Shown piece by piece: positions 24,401 through 39,400 of a stretch of DNA of 64,000 nt. How positions within the stretch are numbered: position 1 is the first letter of the stretch; every line of letters begins with the position of its first letter. The notes beneath the pieces were generated by a model. The model saw only the letters and a list, made by a program, of their open reading frames with translations. It searched no databases and was not told the origin of the DNA. This stretch comes from Paratinospora sagittata (taxonomy: Eukaryota; Streptophyta; Magnoliopsida; Ranunculales; Menispermaceae). The DNA is taken from positions 283,501-347,500 of the forward strand of contig CM069613.1 of assembly GCA_035771175.1 (NCBI GenBank), given 5' to 3'. The translations under genes and the position numbers were made by a program.

Positions 24401-27400
24401 GTGATAATTACTTCATCTTGTTAAGTTTGGGTATTTTAGTTTGCAATTGGGCATTGTTAATAACGTAGGTATTTATTATGTTTCTTAATAAACTGTAAAC
24501 ATATAGTTGTTTTTATGTATTTTTGTGGCTTGCTTCATTATAGTGTACCTCGCCTTAAGTCTTGCTCTTTTGATGCCAATGGCCCCAATCGCCCTGAGTG
24601 CACCTTGTTCCTTTAACTACTTTTCTGTAGGCTTCTGGTACTTGATGTTTGTGTCCATACTTTTGCTATGCCTTCCCATGTAATCCTTTTTTTTCCTTAT
24701 TTTTTCTTGTTCTAGTTGCTCAACACATTGGATTCATCGATAGTGATGAAAATTAGTGACAAATTACTTTGTAATTAAGATTTTTTTTCTTTTAATTATA
24801 TGAACAATTAGATTTTTTGTTTGGGTTTTCTAAGTTTTGATCAAGGTTCGAAACTTCGACCTTCAAAAATCAGAATTAATTTGAAGAAGTTTAATTTGAC
24901 ATGGAGAATTTTTGTAAAAATTCGCTAAATTACAGAAGTTTAGAAAATTTTCGCATATATCTTAAATATCTTAATTTATTGTAGTATAAGCTAAAAACTA
25001 ATATAAATAAACACTTTTAATACATAAAAATATCAATAAGCGACCTAACAAATCAATCTTGTTAAGTGAGTTGATGAATTTGAATGATGACTTTTGGTCT
25101 TAATTTGTTTTCTTTATTTTGATATTTAATTTTGTGGTGGCTTGCTTCTCGACCATATACTTTACTAGTTTGAATTTTATCATGCTTAATTTATTAGTTT
25201 ATTATTTGAATGTGTTGTTTATTAATCTTGTTTTATAAGAGTTAACTAAAAGAAGATAACTTTAGGAAATCTTTTTATTTATTTTTAAGTTTTTATCTTA
25301 TTCAACTTTAATTAATTAATTAATTAATTATTTATTTATTTTGCTTCTTTTTTTTTTTTTTTAGTAAAGCATATCCCATAATCTACATAATTTGTTAGCT
25401 TGTTAAATTATTTTTTAAAATTTATATTGTTATGTTGGTTGATGAAGTTGAAAATAATACATAATTATTCGTGTTTTTTTGTTTTCTATTGATGAAGTAA
25501 CATTTTTTTACTTCTCTGTCCAATTTCATCGAATTTTTTGTCGAATCTTTGCATTTTTTGATTGAAAAACTAAACTTTTGTCGAAGTTTATCGAATTTCG
25601 TCGAAGTTGTCAAAGTTTATTGAATTGTTTCGTTGATTTTTTGCATTTTTTATTTTACATCCACTTAGCACTTCGATGGTTAAAAAAACCGAAAAAATTC
25701 GCTGAATTTTTAAACCATGGTTTTGTTGTTTTGTTTTCTTATAAATAGATGTTAGTATCCTTTTGTTTAGAGTTGTTCATCTAATCCGATCCGATAACCC
25801 GCCAAACCCAATCAACCGGACCAAATAATTTTGGGTTGGGTTGTGTTTCCACCCTCATATCGGGTCAATCATGTTACAAATTTGTAAACACGAAAAGTCG
25901 GGTTTGTAGTTGGGTTATGGGTTTGGATTGGAACTTGTTTGAGAATTGGGGTAAAGTTGGATGGGAAGAACTTGGAAGTGCTTGGGAATCTGACTGAGCT
26001 TAGGGTTTTGTGTATGTCGTTTAATGATTTTAATGGTCAAATTCTTGTTGAAATCTTGGGGTTGAAGAACTTGGAAGTGCTTGACTTAGAAATTTGATTA
26101 CCGACAATTTCTTTCTCTATTTCCTTAATTTTATTTTATTTTTCTCAGTAGGACCAACCCAATCCACCATTTAGTCGGTTGGGTTCGACCCTCACCCAAC
26201 TTAAGGTCGAGCGGAATTGGGTCAATTTTGATGCAACCTGACGTAGGTGGGTCGGTGGGGTTTTGGGCAAAACCTGACCTGCTTACAACCTTACTTGATG
26301 CCAGGACTTCCAAGGTTAGAGTTGATTTGGGGTACCACTACACCATTGCTTGGATGGTAGAAAGTTCTATTTAGTGTGAGAATTATGAATTTGTATTTAT
26401 AAGCTCACGAAAGTCCTATTTTGGGTGAATATTATGAATTTATTTAGATATGCACGCAAAAGTTCCATTTGGGATAGAAATTATGAATTCATTTATTATA
26501 AGCACAGGAAACTCCTATTTAGGGTAAAAATTATGAATTGGTTTATATAAGCACGCAAAAGTCCTATTTATGGTAAAAATTATGTATTTATTTGTATAAG
26601 CACACAAAGGTCTCATTTAGAATAAAAATTATGTATTTATTTATATAAGCACACCAAAGTACCATAGGGGTAAAAATTATGAATTTGTTTGTATAAGCAC
26701 ATGAAAGTATCATTTAGGGTAAAATTATGTATTTTTTTTTTATATATATGCACAAGAAAGTATCATTTAAGGTAAAAATTATGAATTTGTTTATAAAAGC
26801 TCATGAAAGAGTGCCATTATGGGTAAAATTTATGAATTTGTTTATATTAGATCAAAGAAGTCCAATTTAGGGTAAAAATTATGAATTTGTTTAGATACTC
26901 ACACGAAAGTCCCATTTAGAGTAAAAAATATAAGTTTATTTAAGCATATGAAAATTTCATTTAGTATTAAAATTATGAATTTGTTTATTTAAGCCCACAC
27001 AGATTTCGTTTAATGTTAAAATTATGAATTTGTTTATAGTGCTCACGAAAGTACTATTTAGGGTAAAAATTCTGAATTTGTTTATATAAGCATGCTCCTA
27101 GTTAGGGTTAAAAATATGAATTTGTTTTGAGACGCAAACAAAAGAGTCATTTAGGGTAAAAGTAATGAATTTAAAGCCCCTTTAATTGTTAAAATTATGA
27201 ATTTGTTTATATAAGCTCAAAAATGTTCCTTTTAGGGTTAAAATTAGGAATATGTTTAGATTTGCATGCGAAATTCTTGTTTAGAATAAAAATTATAAAT
27301 TTGTCTGTATAAGCTCACAAAAAATCCCATTTATGGATAAAATTGTGAATTTTTCTATATAAGTACATGAAAGTCGCATTTGGGGTAAAAGTTCAAAATT

Positions 27401-30400
27401 TGTTTAGATATGCACAGGGTACAAATTATGAATTTGTCTATATAAGCTCGCAAAAATCCCATTTAATGTTAAAATTATTAATTTGTTTAGATATGTACGC
27501 AAAAGGCCTATTTAGGGTAAAAATTATGAATTTGTTTATATAAGCTTACGAAAGTCCCATTTGGAGTTAAAATTATGAATTAGTTTATATATGCACAAGA
27601 AAGTCTCATTTTGAGTAAAAATTATGAATTTGTTTATATAAGCTCACGAAAGCCCCGTTTATGGTAAAAATTATGAAATTGTTTATAGAAATACAAGAAA
27701 ATCCCATATAGGGTTAAAATTATGAATTTTTTTATATTAGTTTAGGAAAGTCCCATTTAGAGTAAAAATTATGAATTTGTTTACGTGGGATCCTGAAAGT
27801 CCCATTTAGGATAAAAACTATAAATTTGTTTAGCGTACACAAAGGTCCCATTTATGATTAAAATTATGAACTTGCTTATATAAGTTTACAATAGTCCCTT
27901 TTTGGGTAAAAATTATGTATTTGTTTATATTAACTCGCAAAAGTCCCATTTAGGGTAAATATTATGAATTTGTTTATATCTACTCATGAAAGTCCAAATA
28001 AAGATAAAAATTATGAATTTGTTCAGGTGTGCGCACGAAATTTCCATTTAGGGTAGTTGGGTAAAAATTATGAATTTGTTTAGACTTTAGATATGCACGC
28101 GAAAGTCCTGAACTCCTGATTAGTTATATAAGCTGAAGAAAATCCCATTTGGGGTAAAAAATATGAATTTGTTTAGATACGCTCACGAAAGTCCCATTTT
28201 GAGAAAAAATTATAAAAATTTGTTTATATAAGCACATGAGAGTCCCATTTAGGCTAAAAATTATGAATTTTGGTTAATTAGGCAGAAGAAAGTCTTACTT
28301 TAGGTAAAAAATTATGAATTTGTTTATATAAGCACGCCACAGTCCCATTGAGAGTGAAAATTATGAATTTGTTTTGTTAGCTCACAAAAGTCATATTTAG
28401 GGTTAAAATTATGATTGTGTTTATATAAGCACATGAAAGTCTCATTTGGGGTGAAAGTTATGAATTTGTTTAGATATGCACACAAAAGCCCCACTTTCGG
28501 TAAAAATTATGAATTTCTTCATATAAGCACTCGACAACCCCATTTAGGGTAAATATTATGAATTTCTTTATATTGGCTCATGAAAGTGCTATTTAGGGTT
28601 TAAATTATGAATTTGTTTATATATACAAAAAAGTCCCAGTTTGTGTAAAAATTATTAATGTTGTTATATAAGTACATGAAAGTCCTATTTAGGGTCATAT
28701 CGCACATGACAGTCTCATTACGAGTAAAAATTATGAATTAGTTTATAGTAGTTTATGAAAGTCCCATTTAAAGTAAAAATTACAAATTTGTTTCGATACA
28801 AGCATGAAAGTCCCATTTAGGTTGAAAATTATGAATTTTTCTATATAAGCCCACGAAAGTCCCATTTGTGGTAAAAAAATGTGAATTTATTTCTATAAGC
28901 ACATAAAAGTCCATTTAATGTTAAAATTATGAATTTATTTATATGAGATCATGAAAGTTCCAGTTAGGGTATAAATTATGAATTTGTGTAGATACACAAA
29001 CAATAGATCAATTCAGGGTAGAAATAATAAATTTATTTATGTAAGCTCACAAAAGTCCTATTTAGGGTTAAAATCATGAGTTTGCTTATATAAGCTTATG
29101 AAAGTCCCATTTAAGGTTAAAATTATGAATTTGTTTATATAAGTTCACAAAAGTTTCATTTAGGATAAAAAATTATGAATTCGTTTATATAAACTCTCGA
29201 AAGTCCCTAAAAGGATAAAAAATATGTATTTTTTTAGGTAAGCACACTAATGTCCTATTTAGGGTAAAAATTAGAATTTGTTTATACTAGTTGACAAAGG
29301 TCCCATTTAGGTTTAAAATTATGAATTTGTTTAGATACGCACAAAGAAGTCCCGTTGAGGGTAAAATTATCGATTTGTTTATATAAGCTCACGAAAACCC
29401 CATTTTGGAATAAAATTATTAATTTGTTTATATATGTTCTTGAAAGTTTCGTTTTAGGTAAAAATTATGAATTTGTTTAGGTACGCACACGCAAGTGGCG
29501 TTTAGGGTAAAAATTATGATTTTTGTTTGTATTAGTACACGAAAGTCCCATTTAGAGTTAAAATTATGAATTTGTTTAGATACACACAGAGAATTCCCAT
29601 TGAGGCTAAAAACTATGAATTTGTTTATATAAACTCATCGTAATCCCATTTTGGGTAAAAAAAATTAATTTGTTTAGGTATGCACACGCAAGTGCCATTT
29701 GGGGTAAAAATTATGATTTTTGTTTGTATTAGCACACGAAGGTCCTATTTAGGGTTAAAATTATGAATTTGTTTAGATGTACACAGAGAAGTCCCATTGA
29801 GGGTAATCTGCGTGCTAACCCAGTCTGTTGCAGGCTGGACAGATTTTTGCTTGGTAAGGAGTGGTCCTTATGTTATCCGGAGGCGAGACAAGAGGCCCAT
29901 GCTAGATTGGTTTCTGACCATTGGCCCATTACTCTCAACACATCTCAAACCAAATGGGGTCCAACTCTTTTGGTTTGAAAATATATGGTTGTCTTATCCA
30001 AATTTCTTTGATCTTATCAAAGATTGGTGGAAGGTGAAGATGGCATTAGGTTGGGAGGGTTATAAGTTTCGTTAGAAGCTTGGTAGTGTAAAGAATCAAT
30101 TGAAATTTTGGAGTAGAAATTTTGCCTTGGGGGATTTGGTTAGGAAGGAGTTGGAATCCACTTTACTTGGTTTGGACCAGTTGGAAGGTACAACGACTTG
30201 GACTGAAGAAAAGCTTCTTGAAAGAAGACCTGTTAAAGAAGACCTCCAAGCTATTTTTCTTCGTGAGGATTGCTTGGCTGCTCAAAAAGCTAAGATGAAA
30301 TAGGCTAAGGAAGGGGATGTCAATTCGAGTTTCTTTCATAAGATTCTTAGCAATCGGCGGTCTCGGAGTGTCATTTCTATGATTGAGAAAGTGGATGGTG

Positions 30401-33400
30401 GCTTGATCGAATTAGAGGAAGGTATTGTGGGGGAGATTGTAGAGTATTTTCATAACCTTTTTAAGGTTAATGGCCGTGGTTTGTGGGGGATTGATAGTCT
30501 TGACTGGAGAGAATTGCCTACTGGGGATAGTGCTTCTTTGGAATGTCCCTTTGAGATGGAGGAGATCCACGATGTAGTCTTCAACTGCGATGGAGATAAA
30601 GCCCCTGGGCCCGATGGCTTCACTATGGCTTTTTAGTAGGAGTGTTGGGATATTCTGAAGGTGGACCTTAAATCAGTGATGGATGAATTTTACACTAATG
30701 GAGTGATTAACAAGTCTGTTAATGAAATGTACATTGCTCTTATCCCAAAGAAAATTCATTCCAAGAAAGGGAAGGATTTCAGACCAATTAGTCTTACCAC
30801 TAGCTTGTATAAAATCATTGCAAAAATTCTAGCTACTCGTTTACGAGCAGTTCTTCACAATATAATTGCAAAGAATCAAATGGCTTTTATGCAAGGTAGA
30901 CAAATTACTGATGCCATTCTGATTGCTAATGAGGCGGTTGAAGACTATAGATCGACCAAAAGAGAAGGCATCGTCTTCGAAACGGATTTTGAGAAAGCTT
31001 ATGATATGGTGCGATGGCATTTTTTGGACTATGTTTTTCGAATGAAAGGCTTTGGGGAGAAGTGGAGACAATGGATTCGTGGGTGCTTATCGTCTGTCTC
31101 TTACTCTGTTTTTATTAACGGATGGCCAAGGGGGAAGATTTGTGCTTCGAGGGGGTTAAGGCAGGGAGATCCGCTTTCTCCCTTTCTTTTTGTCCTTGTT
31201 GCTGATGTCCTAGGGAGTATGACTGATAGAGCAAATGAGCATGGAGTGGTGAAAGGTTTTCTTGTTGGAAAGGACAAGGTTCAAGTGACTCATCTCCAAT
31301 TTGCTGATGATTGCCTTTTTTATGGTGGAGAATGATGGGTCTAGCCTTCATGCTATGTTGAGGCTGATTCAAGGTTTTTGTTGGATCTCAGGTATGAGGC
31401 TGAACCTGGAGAAGTGTCAGGTGGCTGGAATTTGCACGTCTGAGCCTAGTTTGATGGAGGTGGCATCATCATTTGGTTGTTCGGTTGGTAATTGGCCTTT
31501 AACATACCTTGGTATGTCGCTTGGGGGTAATCCATTATTCTCGTCTTTTTGGGAGCCAGTCATCAATACTGTTTCAAGGAGACTTGACAGATAGCGGAGA
31601 AGCTTTTTCTCTAAAGGGGGTCGCCTTACTCTAATCAAAAGTGTGTTGGAAGCTATACCCACATACTTCCTGTCCATGTTTAAAATTCCAAAGGTGGTGG
31701 CTTAGAGGATGGAAAGAATGATGAGAAATTTTTTATGGAAAGGGCAAGATAAAGGGGGAGGGAGTTGTCTAGTTAAATGTAGTATGGCTAGCAGAAGGAT
31801 TGATCAGGGCTGTCTGGGTATTGGCAATTTGGAGATGAGGAATAAGGCTTTGGCAGGGAAGTGGTTATGGAGATTTATCAAGGAAAATGGTTCCTTATGG
31901 GCCAAGGTGGTGCGTAGTCGTCATGGGCTTCATCAAAATTCTAAAGATGCTAGTGTGTCCCCCAGATCCACCTTTCGTAGTCCTTGGAAATTCATTCATT
32001 CTCTTTATCCGAGTTTTTATTCCATTGCCCGCATTAAAGTGGGTAATGGAGACACGACTCTGTTTTGGGAAGATTCTTGGTGTGGCACCTCCAATTTTAG
32101 TTATCTTTTTCCCAATATTTATAGATTATCAACCAAGCCCTATCATTCCATCTGTGATTTTTTTGTCCCTCCGATGAGAGGTGAGAGCGATAGGCCTTCT
32201 TGGTGTCTCCACCTGAGAAGGAATCCTTCTGATCGTGAATGTACTGAAATTTCATCCATCCTTGCCATCCTTGCCATCCTTGACGCGGTTAATCTTTCCA
32301 ATGAGGGTGATAGGGTGTCCTGGCCTGTTGAGTTTTCTTGGGAATTGTCCTCAAAATCCTTCTTGTATCATCTTTGTTCTTCAAATGATCCTTCTCCTAG
32401 TCTCAATTCTTTCCCACATGATTTCATCTGGAAAGCCCATGTGAGTTCAAAGGCCAAATTTTTGGAATGGACTATTGCTCATGATAGGTTAAATTGTGCG
32501 GATATCTTGCAAAGGCGTTTCAAGAATTGGTCTTTCCCGTAGTTGCTGTTGTTTGTGTAAAAGCAATATGGAGTCTAATCATCATCTTTTTCTAGAGTGT
32601 GAATTCTCTAGAGGGGTGTGACGAAAATGGGAATCCTTGCTTCAATGGGAGGGTTTTTCCTAGAGCTCATCATTATGGACGTACCCTAATGAGTCTATTC
32701 TTTCTCGTCAGATGAGGGATTATTGGCGTGTTGTAGTTTTTGTGGTTGTTTGGTCTATTTGGAAAGAGAGGAATTCTCGTACCTTTGACAATCAGGATAA
32801 TGATGTCAGGGCAGTGTGGGAAGGTTCTTTCTATTTGGCTTCCCTTTGGATATGTGTTTGTAAGCTTTCAAAAGGTTATTCATTAGGGAGTGATTGAGGG
32901 GATGGAGTTCTATTTTGTCTAGTTTTGATCTTTAACTCCGGACTTAGTTCCAACTGTACATTCTTTTTGTATAGTTTTTGTAGTTTTAGAGAATAAAAAT
33001 GGCTTACTTCATTAATCAGCAGAAAGGCTTTTAAATAGAGTTACAAAAGCTATCTGAACAGATAGATACAAAGGCTAGAAAATAGGATCTAACTAGAAAA
33101 TAGGATCTAAAATAACAACCTATCTAGCATGTGTTCCTAAGTATAAGGTAACAACCTAACAGCCTATGACTAAGTACATGACTTTAATCTACAATCCCCC
33201 TCAAGTTGGTGCATAGATATCATACATGCCAAGCTTGTTTACAAGAAAATCAAATGTCGGTTTGAATAAACCCTTCGTTAAAGATGTCTGCAGTCTGATC
33301 TTCAGACTTCAAGAAAGGAATACAGATGACTCCTGCTTCCAAATTCTCCTTTATGAAGTGTCGATCAACCTCTATATGCTTGGTCCTGTCGTGTTGTACG

Positions 33401-36400
33401 GGGTTGTGTGCAATGCTTATTGTAGCCTTGTTGTCGCAAAATAGCTTAATAGGTAGATTGGCTTCCAGTTTCAGCTCTTTGAGAACTCGTTTTATCCATA
33501 GAATCTCGCAGACTCCATTAGCCATCGCCCTGTACTCGGTCTCTGCGCTGCTTCGAGCAACCACACTCTGTTTTTTACTCCTCCAGGTTACCAAGTTTCC
33601 CCATACGTAGGTGCAATATCCCGAAGTCGACTTTCTGTCCGTGAAGGAACCAGCCCAATCTGCGTCCGTGAAGGCTTCGATGCTCCTATTATCTCCTTCT
33701 TTGAAAAGAAGACCTTTACCAGGACTGCTCTTCAAATACCTCAGAATCCGATAGGCAGCCTCAAGGTGTTCTTCATAAGGGCGATGCATGAACTGACTCA
33801 CCACGCTCACAGCAAATGCAATATCAGGCCATGTGTGGGAGAGGTAAATGAGTCTCCCAACGAGCCGCTGGTATTGCTGAATATCCACCGGGTTTCCTTG
33901 GTTGACATTACCAAGCTTTTTGTTCGGATCGATAGGAGTATCTATAGGACGACAACCACTCATTCTCGAGTCCTTCAAGAGATCCATAATGTACTTCCGT
34001 TGAGAAACAATAATTCCCTGTTTAGACTGTGCAACCTCCATAGCCAAAAAATACTTCATCTCTCCTAGATCTTTGATCTCAAACTCTTTGGAGAGTTTGT
34101 TCTTCATTGCTTCCAATTCTTCTCGGTGAGAAGTATATCATCGACGTAGACGATCAGGACTGCAATCTTTCCACCGCTGGAGTAGCGAGTGAACAAAGTA
34201 TGGTCTGATTGTGCTTGAGAATAGCCCTGTTTCTTCACCACTTGTGTGAACCTTTCAAACCACGCGCGCGGTGACTGTTTGAGTCCGTACAACGCCTTCT
34301 CCAATCTGCACAATTTGGCTCCGAACTTGTGTTCGAAACCTGGCGGTGGAAGCATGTAGACTTCTTCCTCCAATCTGCCGTTCAAAAACGCGTTTTTCAC
34401 GTCGAACTGTCGTAAAGGCCAGTCTAAATTCGCTGCAATAGGCAACAAAATTCGAACGGTGTTAAGTTTGGCTACCGGAGCAAAAGTCTCGGTGTAAACC
34501 CCTTGGCAACCAGTCAAGCTTTGTGTCTCTCAAGTGTTCCAGCGACGTTGAACTTTGGTGTGAAAACCCATTTGCAGCCAACTGTGGGAGTGTCCTTTGG
34601 AAGCTCTTCAAGTTTCCATGTCTGATTTCTCTCAAGAGCACTCATCTCCTCAAGAACAACCTTTCTCCACTCCGGAACATTTAGAGCCTCGTGTATGTTA
34701 TTTGGAATCTGAACATTCGAGACATTTGTTGTAAAAGTAGCAAACGAAGATGAGAGTTTTGAGTTAGATACAAACTGAGACAAAGGATATTTGACACACG
34801 ACCTTTTTTCTTTTCTAAGGGCTATTGGCAGATCAAACTCAGGATTAGAAGGGTCAGAAGACTTACCAATTTCATTTTCCAGCCTTGGTTCAGATTCTTG
34901 ACGAGGCAAGGGTCCAGTGGCTTCAATTCGTCGATGAGTGAACTTCTTTTCATATATTTGCCCAAATCGTTTTCTATTCTGATCGTTGCATTCTTTTTCC
35001 AGTGGCAGTTGAGATTCAATATGTTCATGTGGAGTTTTTCAAGATCAGGAATATCCAAATTTCCTAGACTTAAGGAAGTGTCACTTTGTTTAACTAACTC
35101 TAGATTTTCTCTCACATTTATCTCTTCAACTTGCCTTATCTTTTCGTTTCCTCTATTAGAATCAGATCCTAGTAAATCTAAATCTAGATCTAATAAGAGA
35201 TCACAGTTTTTGTTATTCGCAATGTTCCTGAGATTGTGATGAGGATTAAACCTATTATTTGATATTCCTAGATTTGCCAAATTCGAATCTTTAACCGAGT
35301 TCTCCCCCTGAAGATGAGGATTAAAAAAATGAATATTTTCAAAGAATTTAACATCCATTGTGACAAACATTTTTTTAAAAATCGGGTCAAAACACTTATA
35401 CCCTTTTTGATTAGGAGCAATCCCAACAAACACACATTTTCGGGCTTTGGGGTCAAGTTTACTAGCATTCCTAATAAATACAGTGCATCCGAATATTTTC
35501 AAGGACATGGTATTAAACAACCGAGATTGTGGAAATAGATTTTGAAGACAAGTGATTGGTGTTTGAAACTTTAAGATTTTAGATGGCAATCTATTCATCA
35601 GATAAGTGGCATGCAAAATAGCCTCTCCCCACAGATATTTAGGAACCTTATTAGAGAAAAGTAAAGCACGACTTATCTCAAGAAGGTGTCTGTTCTTCCT
35701 CTCGGCAATGTCGTTCTGTTGAGGAGTGTTGTTACAAGAACTTTGTTGAACAATTCCTTTTTCTTCAAAAAATCTTCCTAAGACTTGAGAAAAGTATTCA
35801 CGACCATTATCACTTTTTAGAATCTGTATACTCGTGTGAAATTGATTTTGAACCATATGATAAATTTTTTTGAAAACAGTTTCCACTTCAGACTTTTCGT
35901 TGAGTAAATAAACCCAACTAACTCTAGTGTGATCATCGATTAGAGTAATAAACCAACGTTTTCCATGACAAGTAGACACTCTTGAAGGACCCCAAAGGTC
36001 ACTGTGTACTAGTGCAAAAGGTTTTGAAGGTGTATAAACACATGGAGGATATGTACTGCGATGATGCTTGGATAACACACAGATTTCACACTGAAAAGAA
36101 GATGGATTTTTATTGCGAAATAAAACAGGAAACAATTGTTTTAAATAATGAAAATTTGCATGACCTAGTCTAAAATGCCATAAATAAATCTCATCGTTAC
36201 TGAAATCAGAAGCAATTTTCAGGCAAGTATTCCGTCGAACCTCTTTATTCAAGTACGTTCCCTCATCTAAAAAGTAAAGGCCATCACACTCCCTAGCACT
36301 GCCAATCATCGTCCTCGAGGCCAGATCCTGAAATTCACAGTAGGAGGAGAGAAAAGTGGCAGAACAATTAAGAGTTGATGTTAGTTTACTGATAGAGATA

Positions 36401-39400
36401 AGATTACAAGATAATTTAGGCACATGTAGGACATTAGACAAGGTCAGCACATCATAAAGTTTTATATCGCCTATACCAGCAATAGCAGAAAAAGAACCAT
36501 TTGCTATTCTAACTTTGCGATTTCCTGCACAAGGTTTATATGAGAAGAAAAAACTGGCACAACTAGTCAAGTGGTCGGAGGCCCCTGAATCAATAATCCA
36601 GGTGGTCTTAGGTTGGGAACAAACAAAGGATGACACAGACTTAGGATTACCATTTTGGACAAAGGAACATGAAGGTTTATCCTGAGACGACTGTAATAGA
36701 TTCAACAATTGCTCTATTTGTTCCTTCGTGAATGGAGACTGCTCGGAGTTGACGTGATGCTCTTGAGGAAGTTCAGCCACAGTTTGAAGAGCTCGCTCAG
36801 GACGAGGCGGCTTCCCACCAGGTGGTTTCCCATGTATTTTCCAGCAAGTCTCACGAGTATGCCAGAATTTTTTGCAGAAGTCACACCAAGGCTTCTTTTT
36901 CTTGTCACCACCGGACTCAGCCCCTTTGACAAACAATGCAGACGTATCGGAGCTGGAATCTACTATAGAAGGGCCATTGTTGTACATAATCTTCCTGCGA
37001 CTCTCCTCCAAACGAATCTCAGAAAACACCTCTCGAATGGAAGGAAGAGGACGACGACCGAGAATTCTTCCCTTGACATCATCCAGGTTGCGCTGAATCC
37101 CGACAAGCAGCATGAAGACACGATCGTTCTCTTCACGCTTCTTCTGTCGGAGAAAATCAGCTTGGCTCTCCCACACATCATCATGACATTGATCCAGTTC
37201 TTGCCACCACGCCACCATCTCATTATAGTAGCTTGTGACATCACGATTTCCTTGCTTGGATTGCCACAATCGAGTCTTCAACTTGAAGATCTGTGAAGAA
37301 TTCTCCAAGTCAGAGTAAGTTTCACGAACAGAGTCCCATACCTCCTTAGCAGACTTCATAAATAGATGAGGCTTTGCAATTGAGGCATCCATGGAATTGA
37401 GCAGCCATGCCGTAACTAGGAAGTTCTCTTAACGCCATAATCTGTAGCCAGAATCTGCTGCCTCCGGCTCCTTGGTTTCTCCTGTTAAATACCCCAATTT
37501 TCCCCTACCATCAATGGCAAGCTTCACGGACTGGGACCATTCAAGGTAATTCTGACCATTCAATCTATGCACAGTGACTTGCATAGACGAATGAACAGAC
37601 TCACTGGTAGGTGCAGGAGTGGAGCGAAGGGTAGAGATGGCTCCAAAGTTTGACTCGTTAGCCATAGAAAAAAAAAACTAGTGTTTCTAAGAGAATTTTA
37701 TCTCTGATACCATGTAGTTTTAGAGAATAAAAATGGCTTACTTCATTAATCAGCAGAAAGGCTTTTAAATAGAGTTACAAAAGCTATCTGAACAGATAGA
37801 TACAAAGGCTAGAAAATAGGATCTAACTAGAAAATAGGATCTAAAATAACAACCTATCTAACATGTGTTCCTAAGTACAAGGTAACAACCTAACAACCTA
37901 TGACTAATTACATGACTTTAATCTACAGTTTTTAATTAATACAATTCATTCTGTTTCTTGTCAAAAAAGAGAGAGGGTAAAAACTATGAATTTGTTTATA
38001 TAAACTCATCGTAATCTCATTTGGGGTAAAAAAAATTTAATTTCTTTAGGTCCGCACATGGAAGTGTTGTTTAGGGTAAAGATTATGATTTTTGTTTGTA
38101 TTAGCACACAAAGTCCCATTTAGGGTTTAAATTATGAATTTTTTTAGATGCACACAATGAAGTCCCATTGAGGGTAAAAAACTATGAATTTGTATATATA
38201 TGCTCATCGTAATCCCATTTAGTGTAAGATCTATGTTAAGCTTTTTGGATCAAATCAAACGTTCAGAAAATTGTTCAAATGGTTCATAAAACAATTGAAA
38301 AACCTTTGAGTAAAATCGATAAAAATCATTTTCTTCGAAATCCAAAGTCTTTGAGAATATATATTGTTTTGCTGAAAAGAGGTTTTGAGTAAGGTTCTAC
38401 AATCTAACATTTAATCCTTTTTAACCATGATCTTGACAACTTCGCTAGGGATGAACTTGATTGATTGAGACTCGACTTTCTTCAAACTGATTTGTTGAAA
38501 CACTTATACTATAATTAGATCATAAGATTGAGTGATTTGGAATAAAAAAATTTAAGTTCTTTAGGTACGCACACGCAAGTGTCGTTTATGATAAAAATTA
38601 TGATTTTTGTTTGTATTAGCACACGAAAGTCCTATTTAGGGTTAAAATTACATATCAGTTCGGATACACACAAAGAAATCCCATTGAGGGTAAAAACTAT
38701 GAATTTGTTTATATAAGCTATTCGTAATCCCATTTAGGGTAAAAAAAATTAATTTGTTTAGGTACCTATCAGAAGTGTTGTTTAGGGTAAAAATTATGAT
38801 TTTTGTTTGTATTAGCACACAAAATTCCTATTTAAGGTTAAAATTATAAATTTGTTTAGATGGACAAAGAGAAGTCCAATTGAGGGTTAAAAACTATGAA
38901 TTTTTTTATATTTTATATAAGCTCATAGTAATCAAATTTAGGGTAAATTTTTTGAATTTGTTTAGGTACGCACACGCAAGTGGCGTTTAGGGTAAAAATC
39001 ATGATTTTTGTTTATACTAGCACACGAAAGTCCCATTTATGGTTAAAATTATTAATTTGTTTAGATGGGCAGAGAGAAGTCCCATTGAGGGTAAAAACTA
39101 TGAAATTGTTTATATAAGTTCATTGTAATCCAACATAGGGTAAAAATCTTGAATTTGTTTGGGTACTCACACGCAAGTGCCGTTTAGGGTAAAAATTATG
39201 ATTTTTGTTTCTATTAGCACACGAAGTCCCATTTAGGGTTAAAATTATGAATTTGTTTAGATGCACACATAAAAGTGTCTTTTAGGGTAGAAAACTATAA
39301 TTTTTTTTTATATATGCTCATTGTAATCCCATTTAGTGTAAAAATTTTAATTTCTTTCAGTATGCACACACATGTGACGTTTAGAGTAAATTATGTTTTT

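Larger units (their letters stand above)
32979..37927 (-). mobile_element. Ty1/copia LTR retrotransposon, young insertion in a LINE
   Basis: 4949 bp with 215-bp LTRs (TGTAG...CTACA), a 5-bp GTTTT duplication, a tRNA-iMet type primer site and a polypurine tract. Domain order on the minus strand is gag, protease, integrase, RT, RNase H, which defines copia. The LTRs differ at four positions by eye (about 2%), so the insertion is recent, but the coding region already has stops and frame changes. Confidence 0.95.
29807..37972 (+). mobile_element. 5'-truncated LINE in the satellite, split by a copia element
   Basis: The LINE starts inside the endonuclease domain (29807) and ends TTTCTTGTCAAAAAA before 37973. 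An 8-bp GAGGGTAA lies on both sides (29799-29806, 37973-37980) and may be the target duplication, though it is also part of the satellite. A copia element (32979-37927) sits near its 3' end, so the LINE landed first. Confidence 0.85.

Noticed and set aside
30841..31677. Minus-strand open frames over the satellite LINE
   Set aside because: Antisense shadows of its reverse transcriptase.
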